Part shown: positions 1 through 9,473 of the stretch, in pieces
How the letters are laid out: each line of letters starts with the position of its first letter
Numbering within the stretch: the first letter of the stretch is position 1
From: Panicum virgatum
Taxonomy: Eukaryota > Streptophyta > Magnoliopsida > Poales > Poaceae
Length of the DNA: 64,000 nt
NCBI RefSeq assembly: GCF_016808335.1
Contig: NC_053150.1
Location: forward strand, 24,572,538 to 24,636,537
Direction: 5' to 3'
Translations under genes and position numbers: made by a program
The notes under the pieces: generated by a model
Seen by the model: the letters and a program-made list of their open reading frames with translations, nothing else
Told to the model about the DNA's origin: nothing
Database searches by the model: none

Positions 1-1767
1 CTATCATTTCATGTGCCAAAAATCCTCCGTTTGCCCCAAAACTTTACTAAGCTATTTCTAACATGATTTCGGCCGTGCCATTAGAAAACCACCCAAAAAT
101 ATTACTCCTATCTCCATATCTTAATTTTTTTTCCGATTCGACCTCAACGATAAAACCTTTATTTCTTTTTCTTTATTGTGTGCCTGTTTGTGTGCGTCGT
201 AGATCACGGTGTGAATGAGGGAGAACCCGTCGACGAGCAGTACCATGAGCAAGTGTGCTAGGACCAGTACCGCAACCTCGAACCCAAAGGACAGTACTTT
301 CCGGAAGGTTTTGTGAACGGCAAGTTCAATCTCATCCTTTGATGCATATTTTGTCCCAATTTTATAAACACAACCTACTGGCCTGTTTTATAAAACTGCA
401 TATGCTTTTAGTGCTAAAACATGGTGGGATAGCCACCCCTTGATTTGTTTTAACCATTCCTTGACCACCCAGATTGATGTCTACATATGATTCGTTCTGT
501 GTGGATGTTAATTACTGCAAGAATTGCTTAGGACCTTATACTCGTTCTACTACACATCAAATGTGATTATTTATAAAAGAAAATGTGTGAGCGTATGGGA
601 AGGGAAAATGGTGGATTTGTTGAAAATAAATGAAAGACGTATCTCGATGAGATGGATGGCATTTCTGTGTGAATTGCCAGAAGGTGTGCTCGTACCTGTG
701 TGGTTGAGCAAGGTTGGGAGATATCCATCTTGTCACAATTAAGGACCGAGTTGATGTGTCATCTTGCCTGACTCAACTATCATGCAAACCACTCGACCAT
801 TGTGTGTGGCAACGGCTCAGCATAAACCCCACTAGTTAGTTTGATAGCCATCAGGAGGGCTGAGAGCAACGGGTGATCAAGGAGAAGGGATAAGCTCTGT
901 GTGACTTATGCCCCGGTTAAACCTCAGTGATATGTCAATGACCGCTTGGTGGATCCCGTGGTGGCTAGTCAGGTCTAGCTAAGGCGGGTAATGGCTTTGT
1001 TGGGATCTGCACCAACACTAAGGTGATCGTGCTGTGGTACCCCGCTTGTGGGTAAAGTTGCACACCTCTGCAGAGTTAAAAACTTATTTGAATAGCCGTG
1101 CCCACGGTACTGAGCAAGTTACGGTTTGGTCACATAACTAGTGTTTCTTCTTGGAATGGTTGGGATGGCGTGAGTTGTTTTGGTAAGGTGTCCGGCAGCT
1201 GTGCTGTGTGCTACGGCGGATGAGGAGTCCGGTGGCAACTTTTAAAATCTTGGATCCTGTGTGGATCAACCCCACCGGTTAGAAAAGAATTGTTTTAAAA
1301 ACCTGTTTCAAAATAAACCCTTGAATGTGTTAAAATTAGCTTTCCGCAAGTTAAACCCTACCTTATCCTTGATTTATCCTGTGCATGAACTCTATTTATA
1401 CCCCCTCTGTGGGTGTGGTTGGACTTGCTGAGTACGTTTGTACTCACCCCTTGCTTAATTTTTACAGAGGAAGATCCAGACTTTGTTCCTGAGGATGTTG
1501 AGTAGGGGTTTAGTTCTGCACCCAACCTTGCCTGTGGATAGGTTCACCCGCAGGAAGCTTCGTATGGCACAAGACTCTGATGACCTCTTCGTAGTTAATA
1601 TCGTTGTTTGGGTTTTAGTTGTTATCCTCGCGATAGTGGCGCTTCATTGCCCATTACCTCGCAGAGTTGTACGGTGATGTACCATCAGATGTAATAAATA
1701 TATTATCAGCCTCCTGGGATTGATATTTGTATCACATTTAAGTCACCTCTTATGAGGGGACGCTTCA
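1..1767 (+). mobile_element. Ty3/gypsy LTR, 3' portion (Tekay-like, diverged)
   Basis: The segment has the organisation of the long LTRs at 13721-17166 and 32205-37351. There is a Q/E/Y-rich coding-like exon near 203-319, a stretch with the shared 'cctctgcagagt' and 'gtgggtaaag' words near 1050-1080, a pyrimidine-rich splice acceptor at 1467 and an 'aataaa' poly(A) signal near 1691-1700. It stops at the 'CGCTTCA' LTR end at 1767. The 5' part lies outside the window, so solo LTR versus complete element cannot be decided, and no target duplication can be tested. The similarity was read by eye; the family name is an inference. Confidence 0.7.
203..1505 (+). pseudogene. Spliced small ORF embedded in LTR (two exons, GC-AG intron)
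   Basis: Exon 203-319 follows an AG acceptor and encodes an acidic, Q/Y/E/P-rich peptide. It ends at a GC-type donor (G|GCAAGT, 320-321). The intron runs to the acceptor TTTTTACAG at 1467 (1148 bp). The last exon, 1468-1505, continues the frame and ends in EDVE and TAG. One in-frame TAG in the first exon makes this copy a pseudogene; it fits CAG to TAG. The same exon, donor and phase occur in the LTRs at 13980-15180 and 35916-37105, and that shared layout is the main support. The product has no known function, and an upstream exon with a start codon was not identified. Confidence 0.5.
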
Positions 1768-2002
1768 CGGGCCGAGGTCGAGGACGATCGAGCGTGACGG
1801 CGATGGAGCGGTCGAGGAGCGCTCGAGCCGACGCGGCGCGTTGTCGGTCGGGGAGCACACGGGCGGGATGGCACGGTGGCGGTCTTGGACAGTGGTGGCG
1901 TCGGGCGGGACGGCGGTGCGCGAGGTGGACGGTGGCCGGCGACGACGACGAGAGGGGATTGAGGAGAATGAAATCGATCTAAGTCCTAGAGTATATATAT
2001 AG
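1768..2002 (-). promoter_or_regulatory. Outward-facing TATA box with GC-rich leader at CACTA left side
   Basis: On the minus strand TATATATATA (1992-2002) is followed by about 215 bp of GC-rich sequence with CCGCC and GCCGCC runs, which reads like a grass 5' leader. It points out of the CACTA element and is cut exactly at the LTR end at 1767. It could be the promoter of a second CACTA gene, or of a second element fused here. No ORF can be assigned because the LTR interrupts it. Confidence 0.4.
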
Positions 2003-2018
2003 GAGGGCAGACGGCCTG

Positions 2019-2189
2019 GTACTAAACTTGCTCCTGGGACATTTAGTACCGGGCGCTACCACGGCCCGGTACTAAAGTGGACACTTTAGTACTGGGCCAA
2101 GGCTCTGCCCGATACTAAACCGCCTCCACCGGCGGGAAAATTTCATGGAGGCAGTTTAGTACCGGGACAAGGCCTTGCCCGGTACTAAA
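2019..2189. repeat. CACTA subterminal inverted repeat modules (left side)
   Basis: Several copies of the module TTTAGTACCGGG, facing its complement CCCGGTACTAAA, are packed in 170 bp. The same 'cggtacta' word fills the right side at 7067-7345. Arrays of short direct and inverted modules next to the ends are typical of CACTA elements and bind the TnpA-type protein. No CACTA terminus was found to the left, so the true left end seems lost or altered. Confidence 0.6.
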
Positions 2190-2679
2190 ACAAAAAATAT
2201 AATATTTTGCAGTCATTATTTTGGTAATGGATTATGCTTTTCTAATGTGTAAAAAATTGATAAATGCATTTAAAATATAAGGATATAATATTTTGAACTT
2301 GCAAAATTATTGTATAGTACTTTTCATTATGAAAAATTTGTAGAATATAGGTATATGCATATAAAAATTATTTTATTTTCCTTTTAAATGTTTTTGGTGT
2401 GTGACATATTTAAAAAAATTAATGAAAATGCTAATATATGTTATTTAGATCAAGAAAAATAGTAATTGTGGAGTAGACAATGAAGGGGATCATGTTGAAG
2501 ATGCAAACACAGAACGAGCAATTAATACATTGGTAAACAATACTAATTGATATTATTAGTGACCACAAAAAATATATATTATTACATAAATCACTTGATC
2601 AAATGAACAATAAAATAAAACATAATGGATACTATGACTCAACATTATTTAATGGAACATTTACAATATTCCTTTTGAC

Positions 2680-4912
2680 GAATGTCCCTTGGTCGTGATC
2701 GTGGCGTAAATAAGGAGCGTCCTCTTTGGATAACAAGATGCTTGGGTCAACATCAACCGAGAACGGCTTCTGACTTGTCCGAAAATATCCTCAACTCCAA
2801 TGATTTTTCATTTTTCTGGAAGAACTATGTGGCGTTTTGGCTCGTCGTCAGACTTGGAGGTATTCTTCCTAGGCTTGCTTGACATGTCCTTCATGTAGAA
2901 CACACCTGTGCGACATCCTTTGCTAGGACGAATGGTTCATCTTTGTATCCAATCTTTTTGAAGCCACAATTGTCATTCCATACCGGTCTATCGTTACGCC
3001 GCCTCCAGCTCGGTTCACCCATTGGCACCGAAACAAAGGAATCAACAAAGGACCATATTCTAGTTCCCATATCTCCTCTATGATTCCGAAGTAGCTGTCC
3101 TTATTTCTATCATTTCCTATTGCGTCCATAAGCACACCACTATTTTAGTTCGTGCCCTTTTTGTCTTGAGCTCTTGTGTAAAATGTATATCCATTAATCT
3201 CATACGTTTGGTACTGCATGATTGTCATTGATAGGCCCCTTGGCAGCCATTGAAGTTGCTCTACAATCGTGCCGTCACCCATCAATTTTGCTCTAAGCCA
3301 AACAGCAAAGTTAACTATGTGATGCCATGTAATCCAGGCCTTAGACTTCCCTGGGTTTTTAGACCGTATGCTATTCATGTGCTCATCCATATATGGAGCC
3401 ATGAGGGATGAATTTTGTAGAACGGTGAAATTTGCTTTGCGGATTTCACTTTCTGGGATGTGCATATTAGATTTCTTCCTTAATATGCCCTTTCCCTTCA
3501 GTCTCCCCTCGTGGCGTGACATGGGGACCCCAATTGGATTAAGATCATCAATAAAGTCAACACATCCTTCTGGCCGAGAACGTTTGCGAACATACTTCTT
3601 AAGAACTGCCATGTATCTCTCGAAAGGGAACATATTGTGTAGGAATACAGGTCCCAGAATATTTATCTCTTTAACAATATGAACCAAGAGATGTGTCATA
3701 ATATTAAAGAACGAAGGTGGAAACACCATCTCAAAGCTGACAAGGCATTGCACAACGTCATTCTATAGTTGTATGAGCTTCTCCGGATCTATTGCCTTCT
3801 GTGAAATTTTGTTGAGGATAGCACATAACTTCACGATTGCCAATCTAACATTCTCAGGTAGAATACCTCCTCAACGCAACTGGAAGTAATTGTGTCATCA
3901 AGACGTGACAGTCATGAGACTTTAAATTTGTGAGCTTTTTCTCCTTCATGTTTAATCTTCCTTGTATATTCGACGAGTACCCGGATGGTATCTTTATACT
4001 ATTCAAGCAATCAAACATGCTTTGCTTCTCTTTACTGAGAGTGTAGCTAGCAGGACGTAAGTAGTGTTGTCCCTTCTCTCTTTTTTCAGGATCTTCTCGT
4101 TGTTTCATTTCTTTCAGGTCACGTCTTGCTTCCAGTGTATCTTTTTCCTGACCATAAGTACCAAGGAAACCTAGTACATTCACGCAAAAATTCTTTGTCA
4201 GGTGCATGACGTCAATTGCGTTGCGGACCTCCAAGACTTCCCAATAAGATAGCTCCCACAATATAGACTTCTTCTTCCACATCGGTGCATGGCCGTTTTC
4301 ATTATTCAGAATTGGTTGGCTGCCGCGACCCTTTCCGAACAGTACATGAACATCCTTTATCATCGAGAAAACACGCTTTCCATCACGGAACATAGGCTTA
4401 GCTCGAGTTTCCGGTTCCCCTTTGAAATGTTTCCCTTTCCTTATCAAGGGGTGTTCTCAAGGGGTGTGTGCATCGACTAAAACCTGACCTAGTTCGTCAG
4501 GTTGTTGTTCTTGTGTAGCATTTGCTTCTGCCTCATGCATTGGTTCATCTTCAAAGGCACCCGCTTCATTCAAGTGACCCCAATCTAGGATGTTATCATC
4601 GTCATTATCTTCTTCATTGTCTTCTATTGGAACTCCAAGTTCACCGTGCTTGGTCCAAAGAGTATAGTTATCCATGAAACCCTTTTCAAATAGTTGGACA
4701 TATAGAGTATGTCGTTTTGAGAAGTCCTTTTGATTTTTGCAAATGTGGCATGGACAGAACATGAAACCTTTCGACGACTTGTGGGCCTCAGCAGCATCGA
4801 GGAAAGTTTTAAGACCGTTAATCCACTCCATTGTGCACCGTTGGCCTACATCCATTGTTGATCCATGTACAAATAATATATTTTCGTTGGATAAGCAATT
4901 TTGTAATAACAA
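2680..4912 (-). pseudogene. TNP2-like CACTA transposase, broken, catalytic core deleted
   Basis: Read on the minus strand, the order fits plant En/Spm transposases. A Transposase-associated N-terminal domain (about 4865-4460, with WINGLKTFLDAA and C-x2-C around FCPCHICKNQ) comes first. Then come the distal part of the TNP2 domain (about 4450-3855, NAIDVMHLTKN), a DUF4218-like segment (3790-3145, MVFPPSFFNIMTHLL) and a DUF4216-like tail (3135 to about 2680). The middle of TNP2, which normally carries the acidic catalytic residues and spans several hundred residues, is missing. The two parts meet near 4455 beside a direct repeat TCAAGGGGTGT (4444-4454 and 4457-4467). A one-base loss near the start (about 4850) and further frame breaks near 3140 and 3790 complete the damage. 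Confidence 0.85.
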
Positions 4913-5073
4913 ACATTTTTATTACATCCAACACAATTTATTCAACAACACATAAGTCTTCAACCATGTAGCATGATTTAGTCAACAACACATACATAGT
5001 TTGCATTCGAAAACGAACACAAATATCCCAACAACCATGCAACTTAAATATTCGCACAACAACACATAGGTTT

Positions 5074-5379
5074 TCAACTGTGGGAACGCATAATGCTCTG
5101 ACGGATTTCTTGCTGGCGCAGAAGAATTGAAGATGGCGGAGCTGGAACCTCCGGGTTTGGTGGCGACGAACCGTAACGCCGCAACAAATACTCAAGATCA
5201 AACGGAGGTTCCTCGCCCCTTGCCACACATTCTCTATATTCTTTTTCCAAATAATGGAGCACTGCCCTATGAAAAGCACTAGGTTTCTTGGACCGACGAC
5301 CTACTGGAGTTGTGCCCTTCTCTCCAGAAAGACAATGATCACCCCCACCGGCGCCACTCCCTCCAGCTGCTGTAGCCAT
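5074..5379 (-). CDS. Small ORF in CACTA leader, 101 aa, unknown function
   Basis: An intact ORF starts at ATG 5379, a few bases after a good acceptor (TGTTTTCCAG, minus strand, 5386-5387). It encodes a Gly/Ala-rich start, a basic VGRRSKKPS stretch, a helical central part (LHYLEKEYRE) and a proline-rich tail. It sits 5' of the transposase on the same strand, separated by about 160 bp of non-coding sequence, so it could be an upstream cistron or a remnant of a TnpA-like exon. I do not recognise a family. Confidence 0.45.
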   Translation of the reverse strand: MATAAGGSGAGGGDHCLSGEKGTTPVGRRSKKPSAFHRAVLHYLEKEYRECVARGEEPPFDLEYLLRRYGSSPPNPEVPAPPSSILLRQQEIRQSIMRSHS

Positions 5380-5580
5380 ATTTTACTGGAAAACACTTTT
5401 ATTTTTCACTAAATATAAATTCTTACAATTACAATACAAATATTAATTACTATTACAATTACAATGATTAGATTAATTACTCTTACAAATAACAATGAAA
5501 ACATATAAAAAGACGAAGAATTACTCTCACAATTACAATTAAAATATGTACAATATCCTCATATTGGAGTTTCACAAGCA

Positions 5581-5812
5581 CTTACCATCAAATCTGAAAT
5601 GTAAACAAATTAGAGTTGCAATTGATGCATTAGTCATCATTGTGTGCCGTGCAATGTCGCAACTCTGTCTAAGCCCTTATTCTTCGTCGCTCGTGGCCTC
5701 ACCCTATCTAAATAATGAAGGGTCTAGAAAGAGTTGCGACATTGCAGGCACGATGTGACTAATGACCCAACTGCAAACACTAATTCATTTACATTTCACA
5801 CTTGCTGGTAAG
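5581..5812. repeat. Hairpin A in CACTA leader intron (about 95-bp arms)
   Basis: The left arm 5581-5678 pairs with the right arm 5718-5812. For example CTTACCATCAAATCTGAAAT faces the complement of the segment ending GCTGGTAAG, and AATGTCGCAACTCT faces AGAGTTGCGACATT. The loop is about 40 bases. Arms match at most positions with a few mismatches. It is related to hairpin B. Confidence 0.8.
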
Positions 5813-5907
5813 TGTCTATGATCTCACGATTACAATAAAACAATAAAACAATAATTACAATTACAATAAAACAATAATTGCTCTCAAAATAACAATTAAA
5901 GTGTACC

Positions 5908-6080
5908 CTTGTTACCACCAAGTCTAAAATGTAGATAAATTAGAGTTGCTATTGAGCCATTAGTCATCATTGTGTGCCTTTCAATGTCGTAGCTCTGCCT
6001 AAACCCTTGTTCGGCACGATATGACTAATGCCCCAATAGCAACACTAATTCGTTTACAGTTGACACTTGGTGGTAACAAG
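5908..6080. repeat. Hairpin B in CACTA leader intron (about 70-bp arms)
   Basis: CTTGTTACCACCAAGT at 5908 is answered by ACTTGGTGGTAACAAG ending at 6080. Pairing continues inward to about 5978 and 6012, leaving a loop of about 33 bases. The arm sequence (TTAGAGTTGC, CATTAGTCAT) is a diverged, inner-deleted relative of hairpin A, which suggests tandem duplication of one foldback. Confidence 0.85.
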
Positions 6081-6148
6081 TATACATATATAAAAAGGAC
6101 ATTTGAAATAAATCTCTAATTAATTGAAATAAATCTCTATAACTCCTA

Positions 6149-6636
6149 ATTATTTTGACACCCTTCAGTTTCAAGAGAACACTCTTTTCAATATGCAGAA
6201 ACCATCTAGAAGAACAAAAACTTTATTTCGGAAAATGTATATGTCAGCAACCTCGACCCTACGGTGATGACACTGCCTTTCGGGGGGACACGGTGCGGTA
6301 CAAGTAGGTCACCAATAGGCCAGTCGCAACACCAACATTTACGGTTGATACGAACACAGCACTTGGCACATGCAGCATGCTCATTGATATGCTCTCAGTG
6401 CAACAACGACCACACTGACTGCGCCAAATGCTGTGTTCGCATTAACCGAAAATGCTGGTGTTGCGACCAATCTATTGGCGACGTCCTTATAGCGCATCGT
6501 GTATCCCCGAAATGTAGTGCCATCACCGTTGAATGGAGATTAACGACGTATACTTGTTTCGAAATAAAGTTTTTTAAGCTTCTATATGGTTTCAATGTGA
6601 GCCTGAATAAATACATCACTAGAGTGTCAAAATAAT
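6149..6636. repeat. Hairpin C in CACTA leader intron (about 224-bp arms)
   Basis: ATTATTTTGACAC at 6149 pairs with GTGTCAAAATAAT ending at 6636. Inward, AACTTTATTTCG, CGGTGATG and CGCAACACCA each meet their complements, closing on a loop of about 40 bases near 6373-6412. It is unrelated to hairpins A and B in sequence. All three lie between the transposase promoter and its first ORF. Confidence 0.85.
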
Positions 6637-7056
6637 CCATCCATAATACAAAAAATTCTATTATACTTGTTTCAATAATTCATTATAAAAAAATTACTTT
6701 CCATATATGGACATATATACAAGTAAATCACATGAACTCTCTAAACTCATTCTAAAAAAACTCTCTAAATCACATGGTCATATATATTTCAAATCATTGC
6801 ATAAATCAAAGAAATGCTCATTCTCACTATTTCTAAATTTTTTAAATTTCTCTAACTATCTATGGAGCATAAAACAAAGCTGAAGACCATCAAAAAAGAG
6901 AGGATGAAGTTGCAAACCTTTGGCGCACTTGGATGAGTGCAAATATCACAAAAAAGGATAAAATGGCGGCACCACTCTAATATGAGAGAAGAACCGAGCT
7001 CGAGCTAGCTCTTTGGTGAAATGGGCGCTGGCTCGGCTCGGGGAGGAAGAAGCCCC

Positions 7057-7065
7057 GATTTATAG
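7057..7065 (-). promoter_or_regulatory. TATA box of CACTA transposase
   Basis: CTATAAATC on the minus strand sits just inside the right subterminal repeats, the usual place for the CACTA promoter, and is followed by a C/T-rich leader (7050-6918). Confidence 0.6.
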
Positions 7066-7066
7066 T

Positions 7067-7383
7067 GGAAGCATTAGTATCGGCTGGTGGCTCCAGCCGA
7101 TACTAAAGCTCCCCATTTAGTACCGGCTGGAGCCACCAGTCGGTACTAAGTTTCCTGGCGGCCATTTAGTATCGGCTGGTGGCTCCAGCCGGTACTAAAT
7201 TGTCACTAGCCGTTGCAGGCGGCTGTCGAGGGCTGTCGGTGGCACACTTTAGTACCGACTGGGCACTAATCGGCTCCCATGGGCACTGTTCTTTTGGCCC
7301 GGTACTTAATTTGCACGTTAGTACCGGCTGAAACCGTGACTAGTACTAACGGCCACAGACGAATTTGCGCTTCTCCAATAGTG
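7067..7383. repeat. CACTA right subterminal repeats and terminal inverted repeat
   Basis: There are at least six 'ggtactaa'-type modules in both orientations, paired around GGCTGGAGCCACCAG, with the terminus CACTATTGGAGAAGCGC (minus strand) ending at 7383. The terminal CACTA pentamer is intact. Flanking bases are CAC. Confidence 0.75.
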
Positions 7384-7399
7384 CACGGTCATCGGTGCC

Positions 7400-7740
7400 A
7401 CGACCCGCGAGCCTAGACTCGTAGTAGCACATCTAGCACTACATGAGAATCTATTATGTATAAAGTACTACACGAAGTAGATTTGCAAATCTTTTCACAG
7501 ATGGGTGCAACTTTGTGCGATGAATCTAATGAGCCTAATTAATCCATAATTGGTTACAGTAATGCTACACTAACAATCCTTTAATATGCGGTCAAAGGTC
7601 TCATGAGATTCATCTCTGAAGTAGCGCAAGTGTTGTGGAGTTAGTTTTGTTAGTTTCTTTTATTTAATATCCCTAATTAGTGGTAAAAGTTGGCTACAGT
7701 ACTCTGTGCTAAAAAACCGTACCAAACATGACCCTTAAGG
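7400..7740. mobile_element. MITE-like sequence common in grasses
   Basis: Words such as GAGCCTAATTAATCCATAAT, TTGGCTACAGTA and CCAAACATGACCC recur in short non-coding elements near grass genes. The termini are degraded and I cannot assign a superfamily or a TSD. Confidence 0.45.
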
Positions 7741-7978
7741 CTCACACGGCTGTCGGAGCCATGCTGCTAGGACCGTGTACCCGTACGATCGCCGGGGCCG
7801 CACACTGTCGCGCCCGCAACACAGTAACACCGGGGCTGAGTGAGAGAGAGGGGAAGGAACGGGTAGCTCTAGCAGAGGACCATATCCTTCAAAGATAGTA
7901 AAATCGTTTTTTGACGTGCCATTTAACGGTGGAGGGAACTTCATACTTCATGCAGCAAATCATGGTGGTATTTGGTAT
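7741..7978. other. Unassigned sequence
   Basis: This interval has a GC-rich first half and a plain second half. I see no gene, repeat or terminus in it. It may be ancestral flank between elements. Confidence 0.4.
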
Positions 7979-8978
7979 TAGGTCTGGACATTTTTCCACC
8001 AAAATTACCGAACCAAACCCAACTGACCCGAACCGAATTGAATTGTTGGTTTTTCAGTTTTTTTCGGTTTGACTTTAATTTGCTTTTTTATGAAATTTGG
8101 TGATTGGGTTTGAGTTTGGTTTTCAGTGCGCACCGAACCGAACTAGCCGAACAACCGAAATTACCAATTCTAGGGCCCCCAATATCAGCCAGTGCAGCCC
8201 TCCGCGGCTTAAGGTTAATGAACCATGCACAATATATACTTGTCTCCAATCCCTAAACCTTATCCTTTCAATCCTCCTCCTCCCCACCGCACGTGCACTG
8301 ACCAGCCGGTGGCGGGCGGCCTCAGTGCTGGACTGCACTGCCCACATCTGCATCTCGTGGAGCCCTCAACCCTCAGGCACTCTATACTCCACACTCTTTC
8401 CGAGCACAGAGCGTGCGGTGTGAGATTGGGCGGCGCGGATGCGCACGCAAGAGCCTGGTCAGGCAGCGCGTGCGTGCGGGGCCGTCACCAACCGGCGCCG
8501 GCAGCAGCACTGCAGGAGCAGGCGGCAGGTGTTGGCACGTGGGCAAACGACGTGAACGGCAACCTAGCAGAAGCAAGCAGCAGGAGGAAGCAGCGGCAAC
8601 ACCGGCCGCAATAACCGAGGAATCATCCGATGTATGTCATCTTCTACTTCTTTGATCTGGATGCTTGCTACTCCGCGAATTCCATCTTTGGAGTGTTGTT
8701 TGATTCTGTCATGCCCCTCTTTTATTTGTAGATAGGGGATACTAAAGAAACCGTGGCAAATCAAGTAACTGAAGTGATGATAGATATAGACAAGGTAGAT
8801 GAGCATCAGCCTGTGGACGTAGAGAAAGAAGTCTTTGTTCTGTCAAAAGTGAGCTTCGGTTTTGTTCAGTGCCACCGAAAAACCGAACCAAGAAAGTGAT
8901 ATTTTTGGTGTCAGTTTTTGGTTTTCTGGAAGAACGATCAGTTTTAAATTTCAAAAAATTGAATGGCCAGTCCTATCT
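7979..8978 (+). mobile_element. Non-autonomous hAT-like element
   Basis: Imperfect terminal repeats face each other: TAGGTCTGGACATTTT at 7979 and, at the right, the complement of GAATGGCCAGTCCTA (ends about 8974). Subterminal ACCGAACC words occur near both ends (8010-8160 and 8875-8890), as in hAT elements. Inside are a TATA-like AATATATACTTG near 8230, a GC-rich leader and two short exon-like pieces, but no transposase. No clear 8-bp duplication was seen, so the boundaries are approximate. Confidence 0.5.
8413..8850 (+). pseudogene. Leader exons left in the hAT-like element
   Basis: An ORF from ATG 8413 runs to a possible donor CCGAT|GTATGT near 8631. A second piece begins after the acceptor TTTGTAG near 8732 and is acidic (KVDEHQPVDVEKE). 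This resembles the first exons of a hAT transposase gene whose body was deleted. The splice sites are guesses from consensus and no catalytic or dimerisation domain is present. Confidence 0.3.
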
Positions 8979-9051
8979 GCCATCCAACGTCAACAACAGA
9001 CTCAGAGAGACTCACGAATGCAGGGCTGGGCGGCCGGGTAGCTGCAGCTCG

Positions 9052-9168
9052 TGTTCAATGACGGGACCTTGGAGCTCAAGGCAAACACCACCAGCGGTTG
9101 GATTAAACACCTTTTGGGGGCCGGCGCCCGCGCTACAAGATTCAACAGTTTTACCGAGAGTTTGAGTT
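9052..9168 (+). pseudogene. Possible exon remnant of unknown gene
   Basis: After an in-frame TAG near 9042 the frame reads as an ordinary protein segment (FNDGTLELKANTTSGWIKHL) of about 40 residues before a stop near 9166. Composition is unlike the surrounding repeats. I do not recognise it. It could be chance, a captured exon or a host pseudogene. Confidence 0.25.
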
Positions 9169-9220
9169 GAGTGGGCGAGAGGGATCAATTTGTTTAATAT
9201 TTATCTTCTCTAATGGACGA

Positions 9221-9473
9221 CACTAGCGGAAATCGACTATACGCCGAGTGCAAAGGAGTTTGCCGAGGGCACTAACACGGGCACTCAATAAAAGACATAT
9301 TTGCCGAGTGCACTGGGTGAAACACTCGGCGAAAATGAGGCACTCGGCAAAACCATGATTTGCCGAGTACCTTAGGCATGACACTCGGCAAAAAATATAT
9401 TTGATGGCAACCATGTATTGCTGGCTTTGCCGAGTGTCTGCGGCACTCGGCAAATAAGAGGAATTCGGTAGTG
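9221..9473. mobile_element. CACTA-type MITE, 253 bp, TSD CGA
   Basis: It begins CACTAGCGGAAAT at 9221 and ends ATTCGGTAGTG at 9473, so both termini carry CACTA. CGA flanks both sides (9218-9220 and 9474-9476). The interior is packed with TTTGCCGAGTG and CACTCGGCAAA modules in both orientations. It has no coding capacity, so it depends on a CACTA transposase whose subterminal word is 'gccgag', not the one of the element at 1992-7383. Confidence 0.9.

Larger units (their letters stand above)
5386..6917 (-). other. Predicted first intron of CACTA transposase transcript
   Basis: On the minus strand a donor CCAAAG|GTTTGC lies at 6916-6917, about 140 bp after the TATA box, and an acceptor TTTTCCAG lies at 5386-5387, six bases before the ATG of the small ORF. 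The 1532-bp interval has no long ORF and contains all three hairpins. This is a prediction from splice-site consensus only. Confidence 0.45.
1992..7383 (-). mobile_element. CACTA (En/Spm) DNA transposon, defective
   Basis: The right end is clear: CACTATTGGAGAAGCGC read on the minus strand, ending at 7383, next to subterminal modules. Inside, on the minus strand, are a promoter (about 7060), a predicted 1.5-kb first intron with three hairpins, a small ORF (5074-5379) and a TNP2-type transposase pseudogene (2680-4912). The interval 2190-2660 is AT-rich and holds nothing I recognise. The left terminus is not visible, so the CAC duplication expected after 7383 cannot be confirmed. The element cannot be autonomous. 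Confidence 0.8.

Noticed and set aside
5581..6636. miR820 precursor
   Set aside because: I looked for the miR820 core in the arms as I remember it and did not see it. The arms are also longer than a usual miRNA hairpin.
8097..8614. Overlapping short ORFs on both strands as genes
   Set aside because: They arise from GC-rich leader sequence of the hAT-like element and match no family.
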